A DNA stretch of 64,000 nucleotides, taken from assembly GCF_021952865.1 (NCBI RefSeq), contig NZ_CP040792.1, positions 1 to 64,000 on the forward strand. The letters run 5' to 3'. The translations under genes and the position numbers were made by a program. How positions within the stretch are numbered: the stretch's first letter is position 1; each line of letters starts with the position of its first letter. The stretch is from Clavibacter californiensis. Its GTDB lineage: Bacteria; Actinomycetota; Actinomycetes; Actinomycetales; Microbacteriaceae. Under the pieces are notes generated by a model. The model made no database searches and had not been told where the DNA came from. It worked only from the letters and a program-made list of their open reading frames with translations. This document shows positions 20,542 to 30,901 of this stretch, one piece after another.

Positions 20542-21155
20542 GACGTGACCCGCTTCGGGCCGGCGGAGACGGTGACGTCGGGCGAGCGGAGGTAGAGCGC
20601 CTCGTCGGCCGCGAGGGGCAGGCCGAGCTCGTCCATCCGGCGGGCGACCTGCGCGAGGGACGCCGCGCGGACGCCCGCCGCGTCGATGCGGTGGTCGGCG
20701 GTCGGCACGTCGTCGGGCTTGCTGAGGCCGGGGCCAGCCGTGCGCTCGGCGACGCCTCCGGCGACGGGCTCGCGGTAGACGGACCAGTACAGCTCGCGGC
20801 GACGCGCGTCGGTGACGACCACGAGGGATCCGGTGCCGCCCGCCGCGTAGTGGTCGTGGGCGACGGCGTCGTGGCTGACCACGGGGATCACGCGCACGTC
20901 GAGGCCGGTCGCGAACACGCGGGCCGCCGCGATGCCGACGCGGAGGCCGGTGAAGGGACCGGGGCCCATGCCCGCGACCACGGCGCGGACGTCGCAGCGC
21001 TCGATGCCGGACGCGGTGAGGCACTCGTCGAGCAGCGTGCCGATGACCTCGGCGTGCCGCATGGTGTCGGCCTCCTGGCGCTCGGCGAGCACGCGGCCGT
21101 CGGGGTCGATGACGGCGACGCCCGTGCCGGCGGAGGTGTCGATCGCGAGGAGCAC
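20538..21155 (-). CDS. tsaB: t6A biosynthesis subunit TsaB
   Basis: 205 residues. TsaB is the partner that supports TsaD and TsaE in making tRNA t6A37. Family features: [14 protein letters not shown] at the start, [14 protein letters not shown], and the strongly conserved [18 protein letters not shown]. It lies 9 bases after the alr-tsaE fusion and overlaps the rimI-tsaD fusion by 4 bases. Confidence 0.95.
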
Positions 21156-21164
21156 TGGACGAGT

Positions 21165-22922
21165 CTAGGCGCGGGGCCGCGCGCGGAGCCGCCGGATGCG
21201 GACGGTGCGGGGCTCCTCGGGGGCGGCGTCGGCGTCGGCGTCCGGGTCCGCGTCGGCGCCGCCGTCCGCGGCGGCGTGGTCGGCCGCGGCAGGATCCGCG
21301 TCGCCCGCGCCCGTCGGCCGCGCGATGCGCAGATCCCACCACTCCTCCGCGACGCCGTCGAGCTTGCCCTCGCCCCACTCGACCACCACGACGGAGCGCG
21401 CGAAGTCGATGTCGAGGTCGTCGAGCTCGCGGGCGTCGGCCAGGCGGTAGGCGTCCACGTGCACGAGCGGCGGGCCGTCGACGAGGCTCGGATGCGTGCG
21501 CGCGAGCACGAAGGTGGGGCTCGCGACGGGACCGCGGACGCCGAGGCCCGCGCCGAGCCCGCGCGTGAACGTGGTCTTGCCCGCGCCGAGCGGCCCGGAG
21601 AGGACGACGAGGTCGCCCGCGCCCAGCTCGCCCGCGAGGGCGCGGCCGAGCTCCTCCATGTCGTCCGTGGTCGCGACGGGGACGAGCTCGTCGGAGAGGA
21701 CCTCGGCGGCGGCGTCCTCGGCGTCCGCACCCTCGGCGCCCGCGTGCTCGTGCAGGTGCACCCGGTCGACGCGCGGTCCGACGCGGGTCACGATCTCGTC
21801 GCCGATGGTCTCGGCCCAGCCGGCCCACTCCTCGGCGGTGGGCTCGCCGCGGTCGCCGGGGCCGAGGACCACGGCGGTGTCGCCGACCTCGACGGGCATG
21901 TCGCCGACGTCGAGCACGAGCTGGTCCATGGCGATGCGGCCGGCGATCGGGAAGCGGCGGCCGTTCAGCAGCACGGAGGCGCGCGGGGCGGCGATGCGCG
22001 GGATGCCGTCGGCGTAGCCGAGCGGCACGAGCACGAGCGTCGACGGCCCGGCGGTGCGGTGATCCAGCCCGTAGGAGACGCCGTGCCCGGCCTCGACGCG
22101 CTTGACGGAGACGACGTCGGCCTCGAGCGTCATGGCCGGGATCAGGCCGAGGTCGCGGCCGGAGCGGTCGTCGAACGGCGAGATGCCGTAGACCGCGATG
22201 CCGAAGCGCACCATGTCGAAGCGGGCGGCGGGCAGGCGGATCCCCGCGGAGCTCGCCGCCAGGTGCTTCTCGACCGGGCGCGCGCCCAGCTCCTCGGCCA
22301 CGCGCACGGCCTCGTGGAACCGGGCGAGCGCGGCGTCGTCATCCTCGGGCGAGGCATCGGCCAGGTGCGACCACAGCGCGTGCAGCGTCAGCTCGCCCGC
22401 TGCGTCGGCGGCGACGGCCGCGCGCACGAGATCCGGCCAGAGCTCCGGGGTGGCGCCGTTGCGGCTGAGTCCGGTGTCGGCCTTGAGGTGCACGCGGGCG
22501 CGGATCCCCGTGGCGCGCCCGGCGGCCGCGATGCGCTCCAGCTCCCACATCGCCGAGACGCCGAGGTCGAGCCCCTCCTCCACGGCGATCCGGAAATCGG
22601 TGTCGACGCCGTGCAGCCAGGCGAGGAGGCGGGCGGTGATGCCGGCCCGACGGAGCTCGACCGCCGACGCGACGTCGAGCACGGCGAGGCTCTCGGCGCC
22701 GGCCTCGAGGGCGGCGCGCGCGACCTGGAGCGCGCCGTGCCCGTAGGCGTCGGCCTTCACGGCGACCATCGTGCGCGCGGGGGCGGCGAGCGCCGCGAGC
22801 GTGCGGACGTTGTGGCGGATCGCGTCGAGGTCGACGACGGCGCGGCGGCCGGGCGAGACGGATCCCGCGGGCACGGGCACGGGCACGGGCACGGGCACGA
22901 TGTCGGGCACGATGTCGCTCAC
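21165..22922 (-). CDS. Fusion of alanine racemase and t6A ATPase subunit TsaE
   Basis: 585 residues. Residues about 20-385 are a PLP alanine racemase: Lys56 in [21 protein letters not shown], the catalytic tyrosine in GHGVSYGL, and [13 protein letters not shown]. Residues about 410-585 are TsaE: P-loop [34 protein letters not shown] and VVVEWGEG, then an Ala/Asp-rich insertion and a basic end. The GTG start overlaps the first alr gene by 4 bases. Both halves look catalytically intact. The N-terminus starts with a VPVPVPVP stretch from a 6-base repeat. The fusion makes a cell-wall enzyme and a tRNA-modification enzyme in fixed ratio. Confidence 0.93.
   Translation of the reverse strand: MSDIVPDIVPVPVPVPVPAGSVSPGRRAVVDLDAIRHNVRTLAALAAPARTMVAVKADAYGHGALQVARAALEAGAESLAVLDVASAVELRRAGITARLLAWLHGVDTDFRIAVEEGLDLGVSAMWELERIAAAGRATGIRARVHLKADTGLSRNGATPELWPDLVRAAVAADAAGELTLHALWSHLADASPEDDDAALARFHEAVRVAEELGARPVEKHLAASSAGIRLPAARFDMVRFGIAVYGISPFDDRSGRDLGLIPAMTLEADVVSVKRVEAGHGVSYGLDHRTAGPSTLVLVPLGYADGIPRIAAPRASVLLNGRRFPIAGRIAMDQLVLDVGDMPVEVGDTAVVLGPGDRGEPTAEEWAGWAETIGDEIVTRVGPRVDRVHLHEHAGAEGADAEDAAAEVLSDELVPVATTDDMEELGRALAGELGAGDLVVLSGPLGAGKTTFTRGLGAGLGVRGPVASPTFVLARTHPSLVDGPPLVHVDAYRLADARELDDLDIDFARSVVVVEWGEGKLDGVAEEWWDLRIARPTGAGDADPAAADHAAADGGADADPDADADAAPEEPRTVRIRRLRARPRA
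22869..22898. repeat. Five tandem 6-bp units at the start of the alr-tsaE fusion
   Basis: Five gggcac units encode alternating Pro-Val on the minus strand near the N-terminus. The period is a multiple of three, so variation changes only the length of the disordered start. Confidence 0.93.
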
Positions 22923-24076
22923 GCGTCGGACCTCCGGGCCACTCGGCCGGCGACGCGCGCCACGATCTCGTAGCCGATGGTGCCGGTCGCCTCTGCCCAC
23001 TCCTCCACCGAGGGCGCGCCCGTCGCGGGATCCCCGAACAGCACGGCGTCGTCGCCCACCGCCACCGGGATCCCGTCGACGACGCCGTCGCCCACGTCCA
23101 CGACGAACTGGTCCATGGCGATCCGGCCGCTCACGCGGAAGCGCGCCCCGTGGATCGCGACGGGCGCGCGGTTGCTCGCGAGCCGCGGCACCCCGTCGGC
23201 GAACCCGAGCGAGACGAGCGCGAGGGTCGTGGCGCTCGTGGTGCGGTAGGTGTAGCCGTAGGAGACGCCCGTGTCGGCGGGCACGCGCTTGACCGCGACG
23301 ACGCTGCCGACGAGGGTCATGGCGGGCACGAGGCCCAGGTCGGCGGACGTGACGCCGTCGAGCGGCGAGATGCCGTAGATCCCGATGCCGAGGCGCACCA
23401 TGTCGAGGCGGGCCTCGGGCACGCGCAGGGCGCCCGCGGTCGCGGCGAGGTGGCGGATCCCGGGCTCGAGCCCCGCGGCCCGCACCACGTCGACCGCCCG
23501 GTGGAACGCGCGGACCTGCGCCCGGTCCTCCTCCTGCCCCGCGTTGGCGAGGTGGCTGAAGACTCCGCCGAGGTGTATCCGGCCCTCCGCGACGAGCGCG
23601 GCGACCTCGGCGACGACACCCGGCCACTCCGCCGGCGTCACGCCGTTGCGGCCGAGGCCGGTGTCGACCTTGAGGTGCACCTCGGCCGTGCGGCCGACGC
23701 GACGCGCCGCGTCCGCGACCTCGCGCACCTGTCGCAGGCTGTTGAGCCCGAGGTCGATGCCCGCCTCGATGCCGGTGGCGAAGTCGGCACCGGGCGCGTG
23801 CATCCAGGTGAGGATCGGCGCGTCGATCCCGGCCGCCCGCAGCGCGAGCGCCTCGCGGATGTCGACCACACCGAGCCGGTCCGCCCCGCCCGCGAGCGCC
23901 GCGCGCGCCGAGGCGACCGCGCCGTGCCCGTAGCCGTCGGCCTTGACGACGGCCATCACGAGCGGCGCGCCCGTGGTCGCCCGCAGCGCGCGCACGTTGG
24001 CTGAGATCGCGCCCGTGTCGATGCGCGCCTCCCGCCGGAGGGCGGCCGGCGCCTGGAGGGTCGCCTCGTCGGTCAC
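22919..24076 (-). CDS. alr: Alanine racemase (stand-alone copy)
   Basis: 385 residues. Makes D-alanine for peptidoglycan. PLP lysine Lys45 in [26 protein letters not shown], catalytic tyrosine in [12 protein letters not shown], and [15 protein letters not shown]. It lies immediately upstream of a second racemase domain fused to TsaE, so two intact paralogs are in tandem. It overlaps acpS by 4 bases and the fusion gene by 4 bases. Confidence 0.95.
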   Translation of the reverse strand: MTDEATLQAPAALRREARIDTGAISANVRALRATTGAPLVMAVVKADGYGHGAVASARAALAGGADRLGVVDIREALALRAAGIDAPILTWMHAPGADFATGIEAGIDLGLNSLRQVREVADAARRVGRTAEVHLKVDTGLGRNGVTPAEWPGVVAEVAALVAEGRIHLGGVFSHLANAGQEEDRAQVRAFHRAVDVVRAAGLEPGIRHLAATAGALRVPEARLDMVRLGIGIYGISPLDGVTSADLGLVPAMTLVGSVVAVKRVPADTGVSYGYTYRTTSATTLALVSLGFADGVPRLASNRAPVAIHGARFRVSGRIAMDQFVVDVGDGVVDGIPVAVGDDAVLFGDPATGAPSVEEWAEATGTIGYEIVARVAGRVARRSDA

Positions 24077-24432
24077 AGGTCGTCCCCCTCGGTCACCACG
24101 AACGCGGTGGCGAGGCCGGCGTCGTGGCTCATGCTCAGGTGGATCCGCGTCACGCCCCGCGCGGCCGCCACCTCGGCGACGACGCCGCCCACGCGGAACG
24201 ACGGGTCGCCGTGGTCGTCCCGGACGACCTCCATGTCCTGCCAGCTGATCCCGCCGGGACCGCCGAGCGCCTTGATGAGCGCCTCCTTCGCCGCGAACCG
24301 GGCGGCGAGCGAGCGCGCGGGCAGGGATCGCTCACCGGGCGCGAACAGGCGCGGCACGAGGCCCGGAGCGCGCTCGGCGCTCCGGGCGAACCGCGCGACG
24401 TCGACCACGTCGACGCCGATGCCCCTGATCAC
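24073..24432 (-). CDS. acpS: Holo-[acyl-carrier-protein] synthase
   Basis: 119 residues, normal length. Transfers 4'-phosphopantetheine from CoA to acyl carrier protein. Metal-binding [11 protein letters not shown] at the N-terminus, [17 protein letters not shown] in the middle and [16 protein letters not shown] near the end. It lies 10 bases after glmS and overlaps alr by 4 bases. The linked but separately transcribed coaA serves CoA synthesis, the same cofactor route. Confidence 0.95.
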   Translation of the reverse strand: MIRGIGVDVVDVARFARSAERAPGLVPRLFAPGERSLPARSLAARFAAKEALIKALGGPGGISWQDMEVVRDDHGDPSFRVGGVVAEVAAARGVTRIHLSMSHDAGLATAFVVTEGDDL

Positions 24433-24442
24433 GCGCGGCCGG

Positions 24443-26293
24443 TCACTCGACCGTGACGGACTTCGCGAGGTTGCGCGGCTGGTCGACGTCGAGGCCCTTG
24501 GCCGCGGCGAGCTCCATCGCGAAGATCTGCAGCGGCGTGACGGCCAGCAGCGGCTCGAACAGCGGCGCGGCGAGCGGGATCGGGATGACCTCGTCGGCGT
24601 GCGGCAGGACGAACGCGTCGCCCTGCTCGGCGATGGCGATCACGCGGGCGCCGCGCGCGCGGATCTCCTCGATGTTGGAGATGACCTTCTTGTGCAGCGC
24701 GAGCTGGTGCACGGGGCTCGGCACGATGACGAACACGGGCTGCCCCGGCTCGATGAGCGCGATGGGCCCGTGCTTGAGCTCGCCCGCGGCGAAGCCCTCG
24801 GCGTGGATGTAGGCGAGCTCCTTGAGCTTCAGCGCGCCCTCGAGCGCGACCGGGAAGCCCACGTTGCGGCCGAGGAAGAGCACGGCGCGCGTGTCGGCCA
24901 TCCACTTCGCGAGCTGGCTGATCTTCTCGCCCTGCTCCACGACGGTGGCGAGCTTCTCCGGCACGGCCAGCAGCTCCTCCGTGTTGGCGACGATCTCGTC
25001 GGCCGACAGCGTGCCGCGGATGCGCGCGAGGTGCAGGCCGAAGAGGTACAGGGCGGCGACCTGCGCGACGAACGCCTTCGTGGACGCGACCGCGACCTCG
25101 GGGCCCGCGTGCGTGTAGACGACCGCCTCGGACTCGCGCGGGATGGTGGCGCCCTGCGTGTTGCAGATGGAGAGCACGCGCGCCCCGGCCTCGCGGGCGT
25201 AGCGCACGGCCAGGAGCGTGTCCATGGTCTCGCCGGACTGGCTGATGGAGATCACGAGAGTCGTCGCGTCGAGCACGGGGTCGCGGTAGCGGAACTCGTG
25301 CGCGAGCTCGACCTCCACGGGGACGCGGGCCCACTTCTCGATGGCGTACTTGCCGAGGATCCCCGAGTAGGCGGCGGTGCCGCACGCGACGATGACGATG
25401 CGCGAGACCTCGGCGAGGTCGACCTCGCCGATCGCGTCGAGGTCGGGCAGCACGACGACGCCGTCGACGATGCGGCCGCGGAGCGTGTTGGCCACCGCGT
25501 CCGGGCCCTCGCTGATCTCCTTCGCCATGAAGCTCGACCAGCCGCCCTTCTCGGATGCGGAGGCGTCCCAGGCGATCTCGAACTCGTGCGTCTCGACGGG
25601 CGCGCCGTGGAAGTCTGTGACGGTGACGGAGTCGGGGCGGATGGCGACCATCTGGTCCTGGCCGATGGCGACCGCGCGGCGCGTGAACTCCACGAACGCG
25701 GCGACGTCGGATCCGAGGAAGTTCTCGCCGTCGCCCAGCCCGATGACGAGCGGCGAGTTGCGGCGGGCGCCGACCACGAGCCCCGGCTGGTCGCGGTGCA
25801 CGGCGAGCAGCGTGAACGCGCCCTCGAGGCGGCTCACGGTGTTCCGGAAGGCCTGCTCGAGGTCGTGCGTGACCCCGTACTCGCGGCCGAGCAGCTGCGC
25901 GGCGACCTCGGTGTCGGTATCGCTCTCGAAGGTGTAGCCGTCCGCGAGGAGGTCGTCCTTGAGCTCCGCGAAGTTCTCGATGATCCCGTTGTGGATGAGG
26001 GCGAGCTTGCCGTCGTCGCCCAGGTGCGGGTGCGCGTTGCGGTCGGTGGGACCGCCGTGCGTGGCCCAGCGCGTGTGGCCGATGCCGGTGGATCCGTTCG
26101 GCAGCGGCGACGCCTCGAGGTCCTCCAGCAGGCGGTCGAGCTTGCCGGCGCGCTTGCGGACGCCGAGCGTCCCGTCCGCGTCGAGGACGGCCACGCCCGC
26201 GGAGTCGTATCCGCGGTACTCCAGCCTCCGCAGCCCTCCGAGGAGGACCTCGAGGCTCCTGGCCTCACCGACGTAACCCACGATTCCGCACAT
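24443..26293 (-). CDS. glmS: Glutamine--fructose-6-phosphate aminotransferase (isomerising)
   Basis: 616 residues. First step of UDP-GlcNAc synthesis. The start at 26293 places the catalytic Cys directly after Met ([11 protein letters not shown]); a longer frame would bury it. The N-terminal glutaminase has [12 protein letters not shown] and GHTRWATHG. Two SIS domains follow ([23 protein letters not shown]), and it ends [18 protein letters not shown] box lies 8 nt before the ATG, so the operon glmS-acpS-alr-(alr-tsaE)-tsaB-(rimI-tsaD) probably starts with a leaderless message. glmM is also in the window. Confidence 0.97.
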   Translation of the reverse strand: MCGIVGYVGEARSLEVLLGGLRRLEYRGYDSAGVAVLDADGTLGVRKRAGKLDRLLEDLEASPLPNGSTGIGHTRWATHGGPTDRNAHPHLGDDGKLALIHNGIIENFAELKDDLLADGYTFESDTDTEVAAQLLGREYGVTHDLEQAFRNTVSRLEGAFTLLAVHRDQPGLVVGARRNSPLVIGLGDGENFLGSDVAAFVEFTRRAVAIGQDQMVAIRPDSVTVTDFHGAPVETHEFEIAWDASASEKGGWSSFMAKEISEGPDAVANTLRGRIVDGVVVLPDLDAIGEVDLAEVSRIVIVACGTAAYSGILGKYAIEKWARVPVEVELAHEFRYRDPVLDATTLVISISQSGETMDTLLAVRYAREAGARVLSICNTQGATIPRESEAVVYTHAGPEVAVASTKAFVAQVAALYLFGLHLARIRGTLSADEIVANTEELLAVPEKLATVVEQGEKISQLAKWMADTRAVLFLGRNVGFPVALEGALKLKELAYIHAEGFAAGELKHGPIALIEPGQPVFVIVPSPVHQLALHKKVISNIEEIRARGARVIAIAEQGDAFVLPHADEVIPIPLAAPLFEPLLAVTPLQIFAMELAAAKGLDVDQPRNLAKSVTVE

Positions 26294-26301
26294 GGGGCAG
26301 G

Positions 26302-26307
26302 AGTTTA
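26302..26307 (-). promoter_or_regulatory. Candidate -10 box of a leaderless glmS operon transcript
   Basis: TAAACT on the minus strand with 8 nt to the ATG at 26293. No space remains for a glmS ribozyme or other leader element. Confidence 0.5.
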
Positions 26308-26389
26308 CCGTCGCGGATCGAGGAACCACTGCGCGGCCCGTGGCCCGGGCGCGCCCCCGCCGAGCCGGTGGGCGGCGGCGGCCCGGTCG

Positions 26390-26395
26390 TAGGAT
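26390..26395 (+). promoter_or_regulatory. Candidate -10 box of a leaderless coaA transcript
   Basis: TAGGAT with 8 nt to the ATG at 26404. No good -35 match is seen 17 nt upstream. Confidence 0.45.
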
Positions 26396-26403
26396 GAGGG
26401 GCC

Positions 26404-27363
26404 ATGCCAGACACCGCGACGGGACACCCGACGAGCCACGGCAACGTCTCCCCGTTCGTGGAGATCGCCCGTGCCGACTGGGCGGCCCTCGCGCCCGCCA
26501 CGCACCTCCCGCTGCGGGAGACCGAGCTGGTGCAGCTGCGCGGCATCGGCGACCGGCTCGACATGCACGAGGTCGAGGACGTCTACCTCCCGCTCAGCCG
26601 CCTACTCAACCTCTACGTCACGGGCACGAAGAAGCTGCACCGGGACACGAGCGCGTTCCTCGGCGAGCGCGCCAAGAGCACGCCGTTCGTCATCGGCGTC
26701 GCGGGATCCGTGGCCGTCGGCAAGTCGACCGTCGCCCGCCTGCTCCGCGAGATGCTGGCGCGCTGGGACGACACCCCCCGCGTCGAGCTCGTGACCACCG
26801 ACGGCTTCCTGCATCCCAACGCCGAGCTCGAGCGCCGCGGCCTCATGGAGCGGAAGGGCTTCCCCGAGTCCTACGACCGGCGGGCCCTGCTGCGGTTCGT
26901 CACGCAGGTCAAGAGCGGCGTGCCCGAGGTGCGCGCGCCGTTCTACTCGCACCTCGCCTACGACATCGTCCCGGGCGCCGAGGTGGTCGTCCGGCAACCG
27001 GACGTGCTGATCATCGAGGGCCTCAACGTGCTCCAGCCGGCGGCCTCCGGCGCGAAGCTCGCCGTCAGCGACCTCTTCGACTTCTCGATCTACGTGGACG
27101 CCCGCACCCACGACATCGCGCAGTGGTACGAGGAGCGGTTCCTGAGCCTCCAGCGCGGGGCCTTCAGCAACCCGCGCTCCTACTTCCACCGGTACGCGGA
27201 GCTCAGCCCGGCAGAGGCCGTGGCGCGCGCGCGCGGGATCTGGTCGGCCATCAACGAGCCGAACCTCGAGCAGAACATCCGCCCCACCCGCTCGCGCGCG
27301 ACGCTCGTGCTGCGGAAGGACGCCGACCACTCGGTCGCGAACGTCCTGCTCCGCAAGCTCTGA
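26404..27363 (+). CDS. coaA: Pantothenate kinase, type I
   Basis: 319 residues. Phosphorylates pantothenate, the first committed step to coenzyme A. Prokaryotic type I signatures: P-loop [17 protein letters not shown] (about 98-114), [34 protein letters not shown] and [12 protein letters not shown]. The gene is divergent from glmS and convergent with glmM, which ends 28 bases downstream; I see no clear terminator between them. Confidence 0.96.
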   Translation: MPDTATGHPTSHGNVSPFVEIARADWAALAPATHLPLRETELVQLRGIGDRLDMHEVEDVYLPLSRLLNLYVTGTKKLHRDTSAFLGERAKSTPFVIGVAGSVAVGKSTVARLLREMLARWDDTPRVELVTTDGFLHPNAELERRGLMERKGFPESYDRRALLRFVTQVKSGVPEVRAPFYSHLAYDIVPGAEVVVRQPDVLIIEGLNVLQPAASGAKLAVSDLFDFSIYVDARTHDIAQWYEERFLSLQRGAFSNPRSYFHRYAELSPAEAVARARGIWSAINEPNLEQNIRPTRSRATLVLRKDADHSVANVLLRKL

Positions 27364-27390
27364 CGCCGGCCGCGACGAGGGGCGGGCGGG

Positions 27391-28740
27391 CTAGATGGCG
27401 AGGCGCTCCGTGACGAGGGCGGCGAGCTCCTGCGCGTGCCGCTCGGCGGTGGTCTGGTCGGCGGCCTCCACCATCACGCGGATCATCGGCTCGGTGCCCG
27501 ACGCGCGCATGAGGATCCGGCCGGTGTCGCCGAGCTCGGCCTCCGCGCGCGCGACGGCCGCGTTCAGCTCGGCGTCGTCGCCCACGCGATCGCGGTCGAC
27601 GCCGCGCACGTTGATCATCACCTGCGGGTAGGCGGTCATCACCGAGGCGAGCTCGTGCAGGCTCCTGCCGGTGGCCGCCATCTCGCCCAGCAGCTGGATC
27701 CCCGTGAGGATCCCGTCGCCGGTCGTCGCGTGCTCCGCGATGACGAGGTGGCCCGACTGCTCGCCGCCGAGGGAGTAGCCGCCCTCGTTCATGGCCTCGA
27801 GCACGTAGCGGTCGCCGACGCGGGTCTGCATCACCGTGATGTCGTTCTCGGCCATGGCGATGCGGAGGCCGAGGTTGCTCATGACGGTCGCGACGAGCGT
27901 GCGCTCCGCCAGCAGACCGCGACGGGCCATGGAGAGCGCGAGGACGGCCATGATCTGGTCGCCGTCGATGATCGCGCCCGTGTGGTCGACCGCGAGGCAG
28001 CGGTCGGCGTCGCCGTCGTGCGCGATGCCGACGTCGGCGCCGTGCGCGAGTACGGCCTCGGCGAGCAGGTCGAGGTGCGTGGACCCGACCCGGTCGTTGA
28101 TGTTCATGCCGTCCGGGTCGTTGCCCATGACGGTGACGCGCGCGCCCGCGTCCGTGAAGACCTCGGGGCTGATGCCGGCGGCGGCGCCGTGCGCGCAGTC
28201 GAGGACGACGTGGATCCCGTCGAGCCGATGCTGCAGCGTGCCGAGCAGGTGGAGGACGTAGCGGTCCTCGGCGTCCGCGAAGCGGCGGATGCGGCCGACG
28301 TCGGCTCCCGTGGGGAGGAGGACGGGCTGGCTCAGCTGCGCCTCGATGCGGTCCTCGAGCTCGTCGGCGAGCTTCCGTCCGCCTGCGGCGAAGAACTTGA
28401 TCCCGTTGTCGGGAGCGGGGTTGTGCGACGCGGAGATCATCACGCCGAAGTCGGCGTCGAAGTCCGCGATGAGGTACGCCGTGGCCGGCGTCGGGATGAC
28501 CCCGGCGTCGAACACGTCGACGCCGGAGCTCGCGAGGCCGGCGGCCACGGCCGCCGCGATGAAGTCGCCGGACACCCGGGGATCCCGGGCGACGACCGCG
28601 ATGGGTCGTCGCCCGGCATCCCGGGCGTCCTGGCCGAGCACGTGCGCGGCGGCCTGGGCCAGGCGCAGGGCGAGGTCCGCGGTGATGGTCTCGCCGTTGG
28701 CGAGTCCGCGGACGCCGTCCGTGCCGAAGAGCCGGGGCAT
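27391..28740 (-). CDS. glmM: Phosphoglucosamine mutase
   Basis: 449 residues. Converts glucosamine-6-phosphate to glucosamine-1-phosphate in UDP-GlcNAc synthesis. The phospho-accepting serine is Ser105 in [12 protein letters not shown]; the metal loop is [11 protein letters not shown], and the phosphate-binding loop [12 protein letters not shown]. It is the last gene of rplM-rpsI-glmM, an arrangement common in actinobacteria, 22 bases after rpsI. Confidence 0.97.
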   Translation of the reverse strand: MPRLFGTDGVRGLANGETITADLALRLAQAAAHVLGQDARDAGRRPIAVVARDPRVSGDFIAAAVAAGLASSGVDVFDAGVIPTPATAYLIADFDADFGVMISASHNPAPDNGIKFFAAGGRKLADELEDRIEAQLSQPVLLPTGADVGRIRRFADAEDRYVLHLLGTLQHRLDGIHVVLDCAHGAAAGISPEVFTDAGARVTVMGNDPDGMNINDRVGSTHLDLLAEAVLAHGADVGIAHDGDADRCLAVDHTGAIIDGDQIMAVLALSMARRGLLAERTLVATVMSNLGLRIAMAENDITVMQTRVGDRYVLEAMNEGGYSLGGEQSGHLVIAEHATTGDGILTGIQLLGEMAATGRSLHELASVMTAYPQVMINVRGVDRDRVGDDAELNAAVARAEAELGDTGRILMRASGTEPMIRVMVEAADQTTAERHAQELAALVTERLAI

Positions 28741-28762
28741 GGGTGCCGGAGTACCGAGCGCC

Positions 28763-29248
28763 TTAGCGCTTCGAGAACTGGGGCGCCTTGCGGGCCTTCT
28801 TGAGTCCGGCCTTCTTGCGCTCCTTGACGCGCGCGTCGCGGCTGAGGAAGCCGTTCTTCTTCAGCACGGCGCGGTTGTTCTCCTCGTCGATCTCGTTGAG
28901 GGCGCGGGCGATGCCGAGGCGCAGGGCGCCGGCCTGGCCGGAGGGGCCGCCGCCGGAGATGCGCGCGACGACGTCGTAGCTGCCGAGGAGGTCGAGCACC
29001 TTGAACGGGTCGTTGACGAGCTGCTGGTGCAGCTTGTTGGGGAAGTAGTCCGCGAACTCACGGCCGTTGACCGTGATCGAGCCGGAGCCGGGGACGAGGC
29101 GCACGCGGGCGATGGCCTGCTTGCGTCGTCCGACGGCGCCGCCGGACACGTTGAGGACCGCGCGGGGGGCCTTGGGGGCCTCCTCGTTCGGGGTCTCGGT
29201 CGAGAAGCTCTCGGGAGCCACGTCGAGGGAGTCTGAGATCTGAGCCAC
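28763..29248 (-). CDS. rpsI: 30S ribosomal protein S9
   Basis: 161 residues. The conserved S9 core is about residues 35-161 ([42 protein letters not shown]) and it ends in the tRNA-contacting FSKR tail. The first 35 residues are an acidic, Ser/Pro-rich extension typical of actinobacteria. Cotranscribed after rplM. Confidence 0.96.
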   Translation of the reverse strand: MAQISDSLDVAPESFSTETPNEEAPKAPRAVLNVSGGAVGRRKQAIARVRLVPGSGSITVNGREFADYFPNKLHQQLVNDPFKVLDLLGSYDVVARISGGGPSGQAGALRLGIARALNEIDEENNRAVLKKNGFLSRDARVKERKKAGLKKARKAPQFSKR

Positions 29249-29298
29249 TGGGTTCGATTCCTTCTGAGGTCTTTGGTCGTCGCTGTCGGCAGCCGGAG

Positions 29299-29745
29299 CT
29301 ACTGAGCGACCTGGCCGAGGGTGTACGGGGTGGGCTGCTGAGCAGCGTGGGGGTGCTCGGGGCCTGCGTAGACCTTGAGCTTCTTCAGCTGCGCCGCACC
29401 CAGCGAGTTCTTCGGCAGCATGCCGCGGATGGCCTTCTCGACCGCGCGCGTGGGGTGCTTCTCGAGCATCTCGACGTAGGTGGTGGCCGTGAGGCCGCCC
29501 GGGTAGCCGGAGTGGCGGTAGGCCAGCTTCTTCTCGAGCTTCTGGCCCGTGAGCGCCACCTTCTCGGCGTTGACGATGATCACGAAGTCGCCCATGTCCA
29601 TGTGGGGGGCGAACGTGGCCTTGTGCTTGCCGCGCAGGAGCGCGGCGGCGTGGCTGGCGAGACGGCCGAGGACGATGTCCGTGGCGTCGATGACGACCCA
29701 GTCGTGCTGGACCTCACTGGCCTTGGGGGAATAGGTGCGCGTCAT
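29299..29745 (-). CDS. rplM: 50S ribosomal protein L13
   Basis: 148 residues. L13 signatures [33 protein letters not shown] and [10 protein letters not shown]. The frame is open further upstream, but the ATG at 29745 gives the normal L13 start MTRTYSPK. The operon rplM-rpsI-glmM has a strong promoter at 29876-29904 and a leader of about 120 nt. Confidence 0.96.
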   Translation of the reverse strand: MTRTYSPKASEVQHDWVVIDATDIVLGRLASHAAALLRGKHKATFAPHMDMGDFVIIVNAEKVALTGQKLEKKLAYRHSGYPGGLTATTYVEMLEKHPTRAVEKAIRGMLPKNSLGAAQLKKLKVYAGPEHPHAAQQPTPYTLGQVAQ

Positions 29746-29798
29746 TGATCTGACTGCCTTCTTTTCGAGGTGAGATGGTCGTGGATCCCGCTCCGTGG

Positions 29799-29816
29799 GC
29801 GTTCTGACGAGAACGC
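29799..29816 (-). promoter_or_regulatory. Hairpin in the rplM leader
   Basis: Seven-base arms at 29799-29805 and 29810-29816 with a tetraloop, in the middle of the rplM 5' leader. It could be part of an autoregulatory L13 leader, but I cannot match it to a described one. Confidence 0.35.
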
Positions 29817-29875
29817 ATCCGGTGGAGGGCTCAACCTTGTACGTCGCCGCGCGCATGCGTGCAGACAACCGGTTC

Positions 29876-29904
29876 AGAGTACGCGATCCGGGACGATCAG
29901 GCAA
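29876..29904 (-). promoter_or_regulatory. Promoter of rplM-rpsI-glmM
   Basis: Minus-strand TTGCCT (29899-29904), exactly 17 nt, TACTCT (29876-29881). The -35 box overlaps the truA stop codon. The -10 box is identical to that of the infA promoter. Confidence 0.75.
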
Positions 29905-30901
29905 TCCCGGGCGTGTCGGCCAGCCGGGCGAGGTCGCGCGCGGCCGTCGCGGCACCCTCGGCGATCGTGTCCACCTCGTGCGCGCCGCGCCTGGCGCGCG
30001 TGATCTCGTTCCGCGCTCGGAGCTCCGCGTCCGGCGGGTAGCCCACCCGCTCGAGCACCAGGCCGCGCGCGGGCATCACGGTGAACTCGCTCGTGCGCTC
30101 GCGCAGCTCCAGCAGCTCGCGGAGCCGCGCGACCCCGACGCGACCGGACGCCGCCGCGACGCACGCGCCCACGAGCGCGCGCACCATGCTGTGGCAGAAC
30201 GCGTCGGCGCGGACCGCCGCCTCGAGCGCGCCGTCGGCCGCGCGGGTCCAGCTCAGCTCCTGCAGCGTGCGGATGGTTGAGGCCCCCTCGCGCGGCTTGC
30301 AGTACGCGGCGAAGTCGTGGAGGCCGAGGAGCGCGTCGGCCGCCTGCTGCAGCACGGCCGCGTCGAGCGCGACCGGCAGCTCGACGGTGCGATGCCGCTG
30401 GAGGGGGTCGCGGGGGCCGCCGACGTCGGAGATCCGGTAGCGGTACGCCCGCCAGGTCGCGGAGAAGCGCGCGTCGAACCCGTCGGGGGCGGGGGCGCAG
30501 GCGAGCACCACGACGTCGGACCTGCCGCCGAGCACGCCGTTCATCCGGCGCGCGAGGGCCGCCGCCGCGCGCTCGGCCGAGGGGATGTGCGGCCCCTCCC
30601 CCGCGTCCGCCGCGGCCGCGCGACCCCGCGGCGGGCGGTCGAGGGACGCGATCTGCGCCTCCGTGAGGTCGAGGTGCGCGACCTGACCGGTCGCGTGGAC
30701 GCCCGCGTCGGTGCGCCCGGCGACGACGAGCGTCGGCGCGGGCGGCGTCCGGGCGAGCAGCTGCGCGAGCGCGTCCTCGAGGGCGCCCTGCACGGTGCGC
30801 AGCCCGGGCTGCTTCGCCCAGCCGGCGAACCCCGTGCCGTCGTACGCGATGTCGAGGCGGAGGCGCGTGCCGGCCTCCCCCGCCTCGGCATCCGCGCTCA
30901 T
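29897..30901 (-). CDS. truA: tRNA pseudouridine(38-40) synthase TruA
   Basis: 334 residues. Catalytic Asp65 lies in [16 protein letters not shown]. Other TruA features: [41 protein letters not shown] and [11 protein letters not shown]. It carries an insertion between residues 85 and 110 (Arg/Ala/Gly-rich). The ATG at 30901 overlaps the GNAT gene stop (ATGA), so the two are translationally coupled. Confidence 0.95.
   Translation of the reverse strand: MSADAEAGEAGTRLRLDIAYDGTGFAGWAKQPGLRTVQGALEDALAQLLARTPPAPTLVVAGRTDAGVHATGQVAHLDLTEAQIASLDRPPRGRAAAADAGEGPHIPSAERAAAALARRMNGVLGGRSDVVVLACAPAPDGFDARFSATWRAYRYRISDVGGPRDPLQRHRTVELPVALDAAVLQQAADALLGLHDFAAYCKPREGASTIRTLQELSWTRAADGALEAAVRADAFCHSMVRALVGACVAAASGRVGVARLRELLELRERTSEFTVMPARGLVLERVGYPPDAELRARNEITRARRGAHEVDTIAEGAATAARDLARLADTPGIA

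Noticed and set aside
26294-26403. Considered a glmS ribozyme or riboswitch upstream of glmS.
   Set aside because: Only 110 bases separate it from divergent coaA, and the -10 box is 8 nt from the ATG, leaving no leader.
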